Of a stretch of DNA of 64,000 bases, positions 57,294-64,000 are shown in pieces. Within the stretch, counting starts at the first letter, position 1. Every line of letters starts with the position of its first letter. A program made the position numbers and the translations under genes. Below the pieces are notes generated by a model, which was not told the DNA's origin, did no database searches, and worked only from the letters and a program-made list of their open reading frames with translations. The DNA is from Thalassovita gelatinovora (lineage in GTDB: Bacteria > Pseudomonadota > Alphaproteobacteria > Rhodobacterales > Rhodobacteraceae): assembly GCF_001458355.1 (NCBI RefSeq), contig NZ_CYSA01000026.1:420033-484032 (forward strand). The letters run 5' to 3'.

Positions 57294-58371
57294 CAAAGCC
57301 AGGATCCGGGCCGAAGCCGCGCGGTTGCGTACCGCGTTCGAGGCCGAGGGGGCGCAAGCGTTCGAAACCACCATTTTGCAGCCCGCCGAGGTTCTGCTTG
57401 ACCTTTATGGAGAAGAAATCCGGGCGCGCGCCTATGTGACATCGGACGCGTTGCGCGGCGAACAGATGCTGCGGCCCGATTTCACCGTGCCAGTGGTGCA
57501 GGCGCATATGACTTACGGCGCGGAACCGGCGCGTTATACCTATGCTGGCGAAGTGTTTCGGCGTCAGGAAGACGATCTTGATCGCGCCAATGAATATGTG
57601 CAGGTCGGCTACGAAGTGTTCGACCGCGACAATCCCATCGATTCCGATGCCGAAGTGTTTTCGGTGATCAAATCCGCTTTGGGCGGCGCGGGATTGCGGG
57701 CCGCGACCGGCGATATCGGTATCTTGATGGCTGCCGTCGAAGGGCTGCAGACCACCGCAGCGCGCAAGGCAGCGCTCCGGCGTCACATCTGGCATCCACG
57801 CCGGTTTCGCGCCCTGCTGGATCGCTATGCGGGCCGCACCCCCGTCCCTGCGACGCGTCGGGCGCTGCTGGCTGCGGCGGACCCCTTTGCCAAAGGGGCG
57901 CCCGAAATCGGGCTGCGGTCGCGCGCCGAAATCGCGGCGCGGATTACCGCGCTGAAAGCGGATGCCGAAGCGGCACCGATTTCAAAGCGCGAAGTGGGGC
58001 TGCTCGATGCGATCCTGCAAGTTCGTGAAACCTTGCCCAATGCTTTGGAACGGCTGCGCGACATCGCGGTGGATATGCCCGCCGTCAGCCCGGCGGTGGA
58101 TCGGTTGGCGCGGCGCATGCAGGCGCTCGACCGGCGCGGCGTGGATGTTGCGGCGCTGGATTTCGAAGCCAGCTATGGCCGCACATCGATGGAATATTAC
58201 GACGGTTTCGTGTTCGGATTCTATGCTGAAAACCGTCCCGACCTGCCCGCGGTGGCGACCGGCGGGCGCTATGACGCGCTGACCCGGGTGCTGGGGCAGG
58301 GGGCCGAAATCCCGGCAGTGGGCGGCGTGGTGCGCCCGGGCCTGTTGCTGGAACTGGAGGCGGGACAATGA
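57286..58371 (+). CDS. hisZ: ATP phosphoribosyltransferase regulatory subunit
   Basis: 361 residues. HisZ is a catalytically dead relative of histidyl-tRNA synthetase that is needed, with short-form HisG, for the first step of histidine synthesis. The class II core is visible ([41 protein letters not shown]), while the motif for tRNA charging is lost and no anticodon domain follows. Start overlaps hisS by eight bases; its stop overlaps hisG as ATGA. Confidence 0.94.
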   Translation: MPDKARIRAEAARLRTAFEAEGAQAFETTILQPAEVLLDLYGEEIRARAYVTSDALRGEQMLRPDFTVPVVQAHMTYGAEPARYTYAGEVFRRQEDDLDRANEYVQVGYEVFDRDNPIDSDAEVFSVIKSALGGAGLRAATGDIGILMAAVEGLQTTAARKAALRRHIWHPRRFRALLDRYAGRTPVPATRRALLAAADPFAKGAPEIGLRSRAEIAARITALKADAEAAPISKREVGLLDAILQVRETLPNALERLRDIAVDMPAVSPAVDRLARRMQALDRRGVDVAALDFEASYGRTSMEYYDGFVFGFYAENRPDLPAVATGGRYDALTRVLGQGAEIPAVGGVVRPGLLLELEAGQ

Positions 58372-59063
58372 GCGTGAAGCTGGGGGTGCCCTCCAAGGGC
58401 CGGTTGATGGAAAAGACCTTTGAATGGTTTGGCGACCGCAACGTGCGGCTCAGCCGGACCGGGTCTGACCGTGAATATGCCGGCCGGGTCGACGGGGTCG
58501 AGGGGATGGAACTGGTGCTGCTGTCAGCGGGGGAAATCCCGCGCGAACTGGCCGCCGGGCGGATCCATCTTGGCGTCACAGGCACCGACCTGATCCGCGA
58601 AAAGCTGGGCCAATGGGACCAAAAGGTGGACCCGCTGGCCGAACTGGGCTTCGGTCATGCCGATCTGATCATCGCGGTGCCGGGATGCTGGGTCGATGTC
58701 GACACGCTGGACGATCTCGATGCGGCGGCGGCGGCATTTCGGGCCAAGCACGGGTTCCGGCTGCGGGTGGCAACCAAATATCACCGCTTGGTGCGCGAAT
58801 TCCTGCGCGATCACGGCGTGGCCGATTATCAACTGGTCGACAGCCAGGGCGCGACCGAAGGCACGGTCAAGAACGAAACCGCCGAAGCGGTGGCCGATAT
58901 CACCTCGACCGGCGATACGCTGCGGGCCAATCACCTGAAAATCCTCAGCGACGGGCTGGTGCTGAAATCGCAAGCAACGCTGTTCCGGTCACGGGTGGCG
59001 CCGGTGTCGGTCGCTGAACGGCAGACGATCAAAGACCTCTGCCGAATGCTGGCGGTCGATTGA
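58368..59063 (+). CDS. hisG: ATP phosphoribosyltransferase, short form
   Basis: 231 residues, short HisG lacking the C-terminal regulatory ACT-like domain, consistent with the adjacent hisZ. Condenses ATP and PRPP to phosphoribosyl-ATP. KLGVPSKGRLMEKTFEWF at the start, LVLLSAGEIPRELAAGRI, LGVTGTDLIRE, and the PRPP loop VDSQGATEGTVKNETAEAVADI are typical. It ends the hisS-hisZ-hisG run. Confidence 0.95.
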   Translation: MSVKLGVPSKGRLMEKTFEWFGDRNVRLSRTGSDREYAGRVDGVEGMELVLLSAGEIPRELAAGRIHLGVTGTDLIREKLGQWDQKVDPLAELGFGHADLIIAVPGCWVDVDTLDDLDAAAAAFRAKHGFRLRVATKYHRLVREFLRDHGVADYQLVDSQGATEGTVKNETAEAVADITSTGDTLRANHLKILSDGLVLKSQATLFRSRVAPVSVAERQTIKDLCRMLAVD

Positions 59064-59129
59064 TCCGGCAGTTCGCCTAACCCCCCGCGCAGCGCACCGA
59101 TGGGGCAGAACCCCTAACCGATCAAGGGC

Positions 59130-59561
59130 TCAAAGCACCCCGATTTCGGCAAGCGCCGCCGACAATTCGCTTGGCAGCGCTTCTTCCTGTTGCCGCTGCG
59201 CTGAGATATCGGGCGGGCTGTCTTCGGCGGGCAGATAGCGCCAGCCCTGAAACGGCCGTCGCGGGGCCTGGGTCGTGCGGTGCAATTGGGGATCAAGCAC
59301 GATGGCGCAGCGGCGAATGCCGTCTTCGCCGATCATCTCGTCGAGCCGCAAAATCCGTTGGCGGCATTGCACTAGCCCCTTGATCACCCAATAGATCGAT
59401 CCGCCATTCAGCAGCTCGGATTCGCGTTTCGGCCACATCCGGGTGACGTGGCGCGGCAAACCGTCAGCCGTCTGGGCGCGGTGCAGCGCCTGCCATTCGG
59501 TCAGATTTTCGACGTCGTCGGTGCCGACGCTCAACTTGATCAGATTGATGTGCTTATCCAC
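59130..59561 (-). CDS. DUF1489 family protein
   Basis: 143 residues from a GTG at 59561. The run HVTRMWPKRESELLNGGSIY, then WVIKGLVQCRQRIL, CAIVLDPQLHRT and APRRPFQGWRYLPAED match the alphaproteobacterial DUF1489 family as I know it. No function is established. It faces hisG from the other strand. A DnaA-box sequence overlaps its start codon. Confidence 0.88.
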   Translation of the reverse strand: MDKHINLIKLSVGTDDVENLTEWQALHRAQTADGLPRHVTRMWPKRESELLNGGSIYWVIKGLVQCRQRILRLDEMIGEDGIRRCAIVLDPQLHRTTQAPRRPFQGWRYLPAEDSPPDISAQRQQEEALPSELSAALAEIGVL

Positions 59562-59573
59562 AGCTTACCCACA
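59554..59573 (+). promoter_or_regulatory. two DnaA-box-like sites upstream of nrdJ
   Basis: TTATCCACA (59554-59562) is a perfect consensus DnaA box and TTACCCACA (59565-59573) differs from it at one base. They are spaced 11 bases start to start, about one helical turn, and lie about 190 bases upstream of the nrdJ start. Binding is not proven. Confidence 0.55.
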
Positions 59574-59756
59574 GAGTCGTCCAGAGCTTCAACCTGATAT
59601 TGTAGTCTTCCGGTGACTATGGACAAGGTGTTGTGGTAGCATGGGCACAAATTTCCCGATTGTGGAAGTTTTGACGTTGAGAGTTCCGGGTTGCCTGTAG
59701 TATCGAAGCCGCCTCGCCTATGCCGATCCGATTCACCGAACTTGAAGGACCATCCC

Positions 59757-62021
59757 ATGACCCGTTTCGCCGCGCCCATTTCCGAACAGATCTGGGATAT
59801 GAAATACCGCCTCAAAGACGCTGACGGAACCCCGGTGGACCGGACGGTCGAAGACAGCTGGCGGCGAATCGCGCGGGCGCTGGCGGAAACTGAAAAAGAA
59901 CCCGAACTTTGGGAACAGCGGTTCTATGAGGCGCTGGAAGATTTCAAATACCTGCCCGCCGGGCGGATCACCGCCGGGGCTGGCACCGGGCGTAGCGTGA
60001 CCCTGTTCAACTGCTTTGTCATGGGCACCATCCCCGACAGCATGGCGGGCATTTTCGACATGCTGAAGGAAGCGGCGCTGACCATGCAGCAGGGTGGCGG
60101 CATCGGCTATGATTTTTCCACCATCCGGCCACGCGGCGCGGATGTTCTGGGCGTGGCGGCGGATGCGTCGGGGCCGCTTTCGTTCATGGATGTCTGGGAT
60201 GCGATGTGCCGCACCATCATGTCTGCCGGGTCGCGCCGCGGTGCGATGATGGCGACGATGCGCTGCGATCACCCCGATATCGAAGATTTCATCACCGCCA
60301 AATCCGATTCCGCCCGGTTGCGCATGTTTAACCTGTCGGTGCTGATCACCGATGATTTCATGGACGCGGTCAAGGCGGATGGTCCGTGGGAACTGAAATT
60401 CGGCGACAAGGTCTATCACACACTGCAGGCACGCGACCTGTGGAACAAGATCATGCAGTCGACCTATGATTTCGCCGAACCCGGCGTGATCTTCATCGAC
60501 CGGATCAACAAGGCCAATAACCTCAGCTATTGCGAAACCATTGCCGCTACCAACCCGTGCGGCGAACAACCCTTGCCGCCCTATGGCGCTTGCCTGTTGG
60601 GGTCGGTCAATCTGGCGCGACTGGTGGCCGATCCGTTCGGCGACGATGCCAAGCTGGATCAGGATCAACTGGACGATCTGGTGCGCATCGCGGTGCGGAT
60701 GATGGACAACGTGGTGGACACGTCGCAATTCCCACTGCACGAACAGGCACAAGAGGCGCAGAACAAGCGTCGGATCGGGCTGGGCGTCACCGGCTTGGCC
60801 GATGCTTTGCTGATGGTCGGGCTGCGCTACGGCAGCGACGAAGCCGCGCATCAGGCCGAAGACTGGCTGCGCCAGATCGCCCGCTCGGCCTATCTGGCGT
60901 CGGTTGATCTGGCCCGCGAAAAAGGCGCGTTCCCGCTGTTTGACGCGGATAAATTCCTTGCCTCCGGCACCATGCTGCAAATGGATCACGATGTCCGCGC
61001 CGCGATTGCCGAACACGGTATCCGCAACGCCTTGCTGACCTCGATCGCGCCCACCGGCACGATTTCGCTTTATGCCGGCAACGTCAGTTCCGGCATCGAA
61101 CCGGTCTTCGCCTATGCCTATACCCGCAAGGTGTTGCAAAAGGACGGCAGCCGGACCGAAGAAGAAGTGGTCGATTACGCGGTGCAGATGTGGCGCGACA
61201 AATTCGGCGACAAGGACCTGCCCGATTATTTCGTAAACGCCCAGACTCTGGCACCGCTGGATCACGTCAAGATGCAGGCGGCGGCGCAGAAATGGGTCGA
61301 TTCCAGCATTTCGAAAACCATCAACTGCCCCGAAGATATCAGCTTCGAAGACTTCAAGGATGTCTATATCGAAGCCTATGAAACCGGCTGCAAAGGCTGC
61401 ACCACCTACCGGCCGAATGATGTGACGGGGTCGGTTTTGAGCGTCAGCGAAGTCAGCGAAAAGGCCCCCGAAGCCGATACCGGCGCCGACGTGATCTATA
61501 TGGCCGAACCGCTGGACCGGCCGCAGGCGCTGGATGGCCATACCTACAAGCTGAAGTGGCCCGACAGCGAACACGCGATCTATCTGACCATCAACGATAT
61601 CCTGATCGGCGGTCATCGCCGCCCGTTCGAGGTGTTCATCAATTCCAAGAATATGGAACATTATGCCTGGACGCTGGCGCTGACCCGGATGATTTCGGCG
61701 GTGTTCCGGCGCGGCGGCGATGTGTCCTTCGTGGTCGAGGAACTGAAAGCGGTATTCGATCCGCGCGGTGGCGCATGGATGCAGGGCAAATACATTCCTT
61801 CGATCCTTGCTGCGATCGGCGGGGTGATCGAACAGCACCTGATCCGCATCGGTTTCATCGAAGGCGAAGGCATGGGGCTGAAATCCGATCCCAAGTCCGA
61901 AGTCGTGGCAATCGGCGAAGCCCCGCGCGGCAAACCCTGTCCCAGCTGTGGCCAATTCGATTTGCGCATGGTCGAAGGCTGCATGACCTGCATGAGCTGC
62001 GGCCATTCAAAATGCGGCTGA
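59757..62021 (+). CDS. nrdJ: adenosylcobalamin-dependent ribonucleotide reductase (class II)
   Basis: 754 residues from ATG 59757, with GAAGGA seven bases upstream. Reduces ribonucleotides to deoxyribonucleotides with a cobalamin-derived thiyl radical. Visible features are the redox Cys in TLFNCFVMGT, SAGSRRGAMMATMRCDHPDI, the active-site NPCGEQPLPPYGACLLGSVNL, and the C-terminal zinc-ribbon-like pair CPSCGQFDL and CMTCMSCGHSKCG that relays electrons from thioredoxin. No class I or III genes are in the window. The upstream region shows DnaA-box-like sites, but no cobalamin riboswitch. Confidence 0.96.
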   Translation: MTRFAAPISEQIWDMKYRLKDADGTPVDRTVEDSWRRIARALAETEKEPELWEQRFYEALEDFKYLPAGRITAGAGTGRSVTLFNCFVMGTIPDSMAGIFDMLKEAALTMQQGGGIGYDFSTIRPRGADVLGVAADASGPLSFMDVWDAMCRTIMSAGSRRGAMMATMRCDHPDIEDFITAKSDSARLRMFNLSVLITDDFMDAVKADGPWELKFGDKVYHTLQARDLWNKIMQSTYDFAEPGVIFIDRINKANNLSYCETIAATNPCGEQPLPPYGACLLGSVNLARLVADPFGDDAKLDQDQLDDLVRIAVRMMDNVVDTSQFPLHEQAQEAQNKRRIGLGVTGLADALLMVGLRYGSDEAAHQAEDWLRQIARSAYLASVDLAREKGAFPLFDADKFLASGTMLQMDHDVRAAIAEHGIRNALLTSIAPTGTISLYAGNVSSGIEPVFAYAYTRKVLQKDGSRTEEEVVDYAVQMWRDKFGDKDLPDYFVNAQTLAPLDHVKMQAAAQKWVDSSISKTINCPEDISFEDFKDVYIEAYETGCKGCTTYRPNDVTGSVLSVSEVSEKAPEADTGADVIYMAEPLDRPQALDGHTYKLKWPDSEHAIYLTINDILIGGHRRPFEVFINSKNMEHYAWTLALTRMISAVFRRGGDVSFVVEELKAVFDPRGGAWMQGKYIPSILAAIGGVIEQHLIRIGFIEGEGMGLKSDPKSEVVAIGEAPRGKPCPSCGQFDLRMVEGCMTCMSCGHSKCG

Positions 62022-62340
62022 GCCGGGTAGGTCAGCAGGTGTGACGATGTATCGACGGGCAATTGAGGGACATTCTGGCCCCAATAACGACCATTGGGTG
62101 GGTCTAAAATGACCACAGACATCTAAGTCATTGAAATTGTTTAATCTGGGAAATGCCGGTCCGGAAGGATCGGCATTTTCGTTTAAGGGCCGAGTTCTCC
62201 GCGTGCAGGTTGACCGACTCTGTAAAATGTTCTCATTACGTTCTTAAGGGTCCGGATCCTCTTACTGTAACTTTTGCAGCTTCGCGCTGCTGAATGCTGG
62301 TCGCATATCGAAAGGTGTGCCGGCTCAGAGAGGATATCCA
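62022..62340. other. gap between nrdJ and the accessory end
   Basis: 319 bases without a gene. The first part (62022-62150) has no recognisable content, the nrdJ terminator lies at 62151-62178, and the rest is AT-richer DNA that should promote the AAA+ gene; CAGC TTCGC GCTG (62277-62289) is a small hairpin there. Chromosomal housekeeping content stops here. Confidence 0.5.
62151..62178 (+). terminator. terminator downstream of nrdJ
   Basis: AAATGCCG (62151-62158) pairs with CGGCATTT (62171-62178), followed by TTCGTTT on the plus strand. It is 130 bases after the nrdJ stop. Confidence 0.7.
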
Positions 62341-63390
62341 ATGCCCCGCATACCATTTGCTGATGTCAGGTTCCTTCCCGAAGACCTGCCGACTGAATTC
62401 GAGCTCAACACGCGCTTGAAACGTTTCCTGTGGCGTTACAGGGAGAACATGGAGAATCCTCCAGATGAGTTGAGATTGTCGGACGAGGATCGTGCAAAGA
62501 TAGAGCGCCGAACACAGAAATACCTCCGCGCGGTCGCGAACCAATCCGGGTTGGCGCATCTCGACAGGAAAGACCGTGCGCGGCTCGAGGTCTTCCGCAA
62601 TGGCGCAGAGATACAGCCTGTAGAGACAGAGCACCGCGCCGACGAGATCGCCAGCGCCATTCATACCGCCATGCCTTGGATGGCGCCGGCTACTGACCGC
62701 CTCTGGCGGGATATGCGGGCTTCGGCCCGCAACGGCGATCCTGCCCCCCTTGTTCGGCCAATGCTCCTCGTCGGTCCGCCAGGGATCGGGAAGAGCCACT
62801 TTGCCCGCCTGCTTGGGGATCTGCTCTCCGTGCCAACGACAATCATCGAAGCCACAGGGGAGCCCGCGTCATTTTCTGTTACGGGGTCACAGCGAGGCTG
62901 GGGATCCGCAAGCCCGGGAAAGATTCTGGAAGGGATCATGGCGTCTCAAATAGCCAATCCTGTGATCGTGATCGACGAGATCGAGAAAGCTGGAGGTGTC
63001 CAGTCGACTGGCGGTCAGCGCTATTCTCTGGATGAGGGGCTGCTACCGCTCTTGGAGAGGACTACTGCGCGCCACTGGTCATGTCCGTATTTCCGCATCG
63101 GCTTCGATATGTCCTGGATTACCTGGGTCCTAACAGCCAATAGCCTACGTGGTCTGTCGGAGCCTTTCTTAAGTCGATGCCCTCCAACGAAACTGGCCGC
63201 CCTGACGCAGGAACACCTGATTGGCTTTGCGGAAAGGGAAGGGGCGCGTCGCGATCTTCCCCAGGATGCCGTTGATGCGGTCAAGGAGGTCGTCGAGGCC
63301 ATCCGGACTCCGCACCACGTCAGCCTGAGATCAGTCATTCGGATGCTGGATGCTGTCGAGCAGGCGATGAACCGTCCAGTGTTGCACTGA
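62341..63390 (+). CDS. AAA+ ATPase, Lon-like, of unknown role
   Basis: 349 residues from ATG 62341, seven bases after AGAGG. The N-terminal 130 residues are helical and charged, without a known motif. An AAA+ module follows: Walker A LLVGPPGIGKSHFARLL (about 141-157), Walker B PVIVIDEIEKAGG, sensor 1 in WITWVLTANSL, an Arg in LSRCPPTKL and a helical lid to the end (HVSLRSVIRMLDAVEQAM). The arrangement recalls the ATPase part of Lon, but no protease domain is present. Lower GC than the housekeeping block and proximity to a broken gene and an IS suggest a mobile or accessory origin. Substrate unknown. Confidence 0.8.
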   Translation: MPRIPFADVRFLPEDLPTEFELNTRLKRFLWRYRENMENPPDELRLSDEDRAKIERRTQKYLRAVANQSGLAHLDRKDRARLEVFRNGAEIQPVETEHRADEIASAIHTAMPWMAPATDRLWRDMRASARNGDPAPLVRPMLLVGPPGIGKSHFARLLGDLLSVPTTIIEATGEPASFSVTGSQRGWGSASPGKILEGIMASQIANPVIVIDEIEKAGGVQSTGGQRYSLDEGLLPLLERTTARHWSCPYFRIGFDMSWITWVLTANSLRGLSEPFLSRCPPTKLAALTQEHLIGFAEREGARRDLPQDAVDAVKEVVEAIRTPHHVSLRSVIRMLDAVEQAMNRPVLH

Positions 63391-63480
63391 ACAAGGTCGG
63401 CGGGGCCGAGGTGCGTCTCGTCCGAATGACCTTAATGTCCGTCCCTCAATCACACTATCAAATTCATAATGGAGTTCGCC

Positions 63481-63755
63481 ATGAACAATAGAGACTTTTG
63501 GGCTCAGAAAATACGTACCGCCATCACCGCTGCCGATGGTGGCCCTTCCGAACATGACCTCGCCAGTGCCCCCGCGCTGAGCTACTGGCGTCCGCATATC
63601 ACTCATCGTGGCGCCCCAATTTTGTGGGGGATGGCTTCGGGGCATCCGACACTGGCTGAAGGCTGGATCACGACCTCACAGCTTGTCGCGATTGACGTCG
63701 ACCGAGCTTGGGCACGTACGGCGTCACGGTGGTATGTTTTGACTCAACCCTTCTC
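63481..63755 (+). pseudogene. small DUF6634-like gene cut near its 3' end by an IS
   Basis: About 91 codons from ATG 63481 (GGAG six bases upstream). The sequence ASAPALSYWRPHITHRGAPILWG followed by GHPTLAEGWITTSQLVAIDVDRAWARTASRWYVL resembles DUF6634 proteins, small proteins of unknown function in Rhodobacterales. The original frame stops being meaningful at about 63755, where the IS3 end starts; translation would continue into IS sequence to a stop at 63874-63876. Only a few native residues may be lost, so some function could remain. Confidence 0.65.
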
Positions 63756-64000
63756 TGGACCTGTCACGGTTTCGTGCCGCCCCAAGTGCTCGTTTAAGCC
63801 ACCTTCCGCTCAAAAGCGACGGGGCTTTTCCAGCCCAGTGCTGAATGGCGTCGGCGCGGATTATAGAAGCCATTGATGTATTCGAAGATAGCCATCTCAG
63901 TTTGCCGCCTGGTTGCCCATGACCGCCGCCAGATCAGCTCGGCCTTGATGGTTTTGAAGAATGTCTCGACGGCCGCATTGTCATAACAATTACCTTTGCC
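63756..64000 (-). mobile_element. IS3-family insertion sequence, right end, cut by the window
   Basis: The element appears to begin with TGGACCTGTCACGGTTTCG at 63756, with the 5'-TG terminus expected for IS3 elements, and contains the end of a transposase reading away from that edge. The other end lies beyond the window, so target duplication and family subgroup cannot be checked. Confidence 0.75.
63794..64000 (-). CDS. IS3-family transposase (OrfB), C-terminal 68 residues
   Basis: The minus strand reads GKGNCYDNAAVETFFKTIKA, then ELIWRRSWATRRQTEMAIFE, YINGFYNPRRRHSALGWKSP and VAFERKVA to a TAA at 63794-63796. DNA binding plus the Glu of DNAAVETFF is the final acidic residue of the DDE integrase-core triad. 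The YINGFYNxRRRHSALG ending is the standard OrfB terminus. The gene starts outside the window. Confidence 0.93.
   Translation of the reverse strand, partial: GKGNCYDNAAVETFFKTIKAELIWRRSWATRRQTEMAIFEYINGFYNPRRRHSALGWKSPVAFERKVA

Noticed and set aside
59554..59756. Chromosomal origin of replication
   Set aside because: Only two DnaA-like boxes, no AT-rich unwinding region, and no dnaA, parAB or hemE genes nearby.
59562..59756. Cobalamin riboswitch before nrdJ
   Set aside because: I looked for a B12-box-like motif and a large structured leader; the gap is short and shows neither.
59733..62006. A 757-residue open frame antisense to nrdJ
   Set aside because: Shadow frame of a well-supported class II reductase; rich in His, Arg and Gly as usual for such shadows.

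Overview
The window looks like chromosomal DNA of a Rhodobacterales (Roseobacter-clade) alphaproteobacterium. The evidence is high GC, a hisS-hisZ-hisG cluster, a B12-dependent class II ribonucleotide reductase, a DUF1489 gene, SlyX, an xdhABC operon with a BMP-type transporter, a protocatechuate 4,5-cleavage gene set, and an intergenic palindromic repeat typical of this order. Genes are dense, mostly in operons joined by ATGA, GTGA or TAATG overlaps. I saw no rRNA, tRNA or CRISPR.

Layout. 1-3.7 kb: end of a serine hydrolase, then a MacAB-like ABC exporter. 3.9-8.9 kb: a BMP-family nucleoside/sugar-type importer. 9.5-10.8 kb: glutamate-type dehydrogenase. 10.9-12.2 kb: canonical protocatechuate 4,5-dioxygenase (ligBA). 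12.4-16.9 kb: RND efflux pump with adaptor. 17.1-26.4 kb: LysR regulator and a divergent ten-gene operon combining a polar amino-acid ABC importer, a creatininase-like hydrolase, a class III aminotransferase, a GNAT, a two-subunit CoA-transferase and an M20 deacylase. This is probably a catabolic pathway for a beta- or diamino acid. 26.4-29.4 kb: YbhGFR-like exporter. 29.6-32.5 kb: STAS-like protein coupled to a PAS-GAF-GGDEF-EAL protein. 32.7-37.3 kb: second LigAB-like pair, ligI, a LysR regulator with two DNA-binding domains, and ligC. 37.4-40.6 kb: hybrid sensor kinase and a PagL-like protein. 40.7-50.9 kb: a second BMP importer with an embedded potassium channel gene, running in one direction with xdhABC (purine uptake and oxidation). 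51-62 kb: housekeeping genes dnaE, slyX, hisS, hisZ, hisG, DUF1489 and nrdJ. 62.3-64 kb: an accessory end with an AAA+ ATPase and a small gene cut by an IS3-family element that runs out of the window.

The signals most worth following are these. Copies of the palindromic repeat sit in frame inside both xdhA and xdhB. A roughly 0.45 kb stretch of distinctly lower GC lies inside hisS, which suggests a mosaic gene. The 18-26 kb operon matches the step order known biochemically for beta-lysine degradation. One LysR regulator carries a duplicated helix-turn-helix. Two different LigAB dioxygenases occur 20 kb apart. DnaA-box-like sites lie upstream of nrdJ.
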